Assembly: GCA_002747745.1 (NCBI GenBank)
Contig: PDQG01000006.1
Span: forward strand, 1 to 64,000
DNA length: 64,000 nt
Source: a bacterium DOLZORAL124_38_8
Lineage (GTDB): Bacteria > Patescibacteriota > Gracilibacteria > UBA4473
Reading direction: 5' to 3'
The translations under genes and the position numbers were made by a program. Of the stretch, positions 63,399 to 64,000 are shown piece by piece. How positions within the stretch are numbered: position 1 is the stretch's first letter; each line of letters starts with the position of its first letter. Below the pieces are notes generated by a model. It ran no database searches and had not been told where the DNA came from. It saw only the letters and a program-made list of their open reading frames with translations.

Positions 63399-64000
63399 AT
63401 GAAAAAATTGCCTATTGGTTTATTAAGTCTCTTGTTGATTACAGGGACTGCGTTTGGACAAATACGCCTTAAGTCTCCTGCGGATAATACTTCTGCTCCG
63501 ATAGATATTAAGCAAGATGGCGGAACACTAACCGCTAAGCAATTTAACCGAATATTACAATTGTTAAAAGGAATTACGACGAATAATGTCGGATGGCTGG
63601 GGTTAGGATTGAATGGGGGAAATGTAGGAAAAATGTTGCACGTAAATGGTGATTCCTATTTTAATGGGAAAATTGGGATTGGAACAACGAGTCCAAGTGT
63701 GAAATTACATGTGAATGGTTCTTCGTATTTTAGTGGAAAAGTTGGAATTGGTACGAATAATCCTGTTGGAAAGTTGGATGTAACGAACGGTTCTTATAAA
63801 ACATTTTTTACGGGAAATGCTTTGGTTTTTAAGAACAATAGTGTTCAATCTTATATAGATAAAAAAGATTATGGAGCGCTTGTTTTTCGTACAGGATCGG
63901 GTCCTACTCCTAGATTAAGTATTAATGGTTCAAACGGGAATGTTCGAGTTTTTGGTAAGTTGGGGATAGGAATAGCGAATCCAACTGATAAATTAGAGGT
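63399..64000 (+). CDS. secreted fibre-like repeat protein, 3' end outside window
   Basis: The ATG at 63399 opens a frame that runs off the right edge (200 codons seen). A signal peptide (MKKLPIGLLSLLLITGTAFG) is followed by a Thr/Asn-rich region. Two 23-residue repeats (residues 82-104 and 105-127) share VNGxSYFxGKxGIGTxxPxxKL, and a third related GKLGIGIANPTDKLEV lies at the edge. The xGIGTxxPxxKLxV pattern is common in phage tail-fibre-like and secreted surface proteins. A long beta-rich adhesin is likely. No phage genes are nearby. Confidence 0.82.
   Translation, partial: MKKLPIGLLSLLLITGTAFGQIRLKSPADNTSAPIDIKQDGGTLTAKQFNRILQLLKGITTNNVGWLGLGLNGGNVGKMLHVNGDSYFNGKIGIGTTSPSVKLHVNGSSYFSGKVGIGTNNPVGKLDVTNGSYKTFFTGNALVFKNNSVQSYIDKKDYGALVFRTGSGPTPRLSINGSNGNVRVFGKLGIGIANPTDKLE

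Noticed and set aside
63399..64000. Prophage tail fibre
   Set aside because: There is a signal peptide and an own promoter and no neighbouring phage structural genes; a secreted surface protein fits better.

Overview
The window looks like part of a small, AT-rich genome from a Patescibacteria (Candidate Phyla Radiation) bacterium. Signs are SufC without neighbouring SufB/D, large Cys-rich proteins of a type I associate with that group, many orphan coiled-coil genes, and class III ribonucleotide reduction. GroEL, ClpB, S-layer-homology and peptidoglycan-binding proteins fit a Peregrinibacteria-like lineage, but that assignment is inference. TGA is an ordinary stop: several genes end with it and none of the long conserved genes contains it in frame, so the TGA=Gly code of Gracilibacteria/Absconditabacteria is unlikely. 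Coding density is high and no prophage, IS element or CRISPR array is visible.

Layout. 0-8.5 kb: a Pif1-type helicase end, a YgjP-like protease, a heat-shock block (groES-groEL divergent from dnaK, with three CIRCE operators between them) and a threonine-degradation pair (tdh-kbl). 8.6-19 kb: tRNA-Glu, a lipid-linked sugar flippase, coiled-coil orphans, tRNA-Trp, tyrS and the first Cys-rich protein. 19.3-23.2 kb: an anaerobic ribonucleotide reductase operon whose glycyl-radical segment is a separate 62-residue gene, followed by a membrane protein, a glutaredoxin and nrdG. 23-33 kb: a HAD hydrolase, a PAP2-polyprenol kinase fusion, tRNA-Arg(GCG), a RicT-like protein, obg and envelope genes (O-antigen ligase-like, mraY, SanA-like). 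33-47 kb: uvrD, a riboflavin kinase/5-formyl-THF cyclo-ligase fusion, the second Cys-rich protein followed by a lone sufC, clpB with its own CIRCE, a cation transporter, ligA and an FHA protein. 47-64 kb: pgk, secreted cell-wall proteins (3D/PG-binding, M23-SLH, a hyper-basic protein), a DinJ-like antitoxin with an unusual partner, rnhA, trhO, maf-uppP, lepB, tRNA-Arg(TCG), a Nudix hydrolase, a cluster of hairpin repeats and the start of a fibre-like repeat protein.

Expression signals are very readable. Most transcription units carry a sigma70-type promoter (TTGACT/TTGACA, 16-17 bp, TATAAT-like) and end in a strong intrinsic terminator. Shine-Dalgarno sequences are almost absent, and at least six genes have their ATG only 6-8 nt after the -10 box, so they are probably leaderless. 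Stress genes share a HrcA/CIRCE system, and the nrd operon has NrdR-like boxes. Two tRNA-Arg genes (GCG and TCG) suggest that the CGN codons are read without inosine.

The items most worth following up are the split NrdD glycyl-radical subunit and its operon, the riboflavin kinase-cyclo-ligase fusion, the CxxC-repeat proteins (one directly upstream of sufC), the leaderless promoter class and the hairpin repeat cluster.
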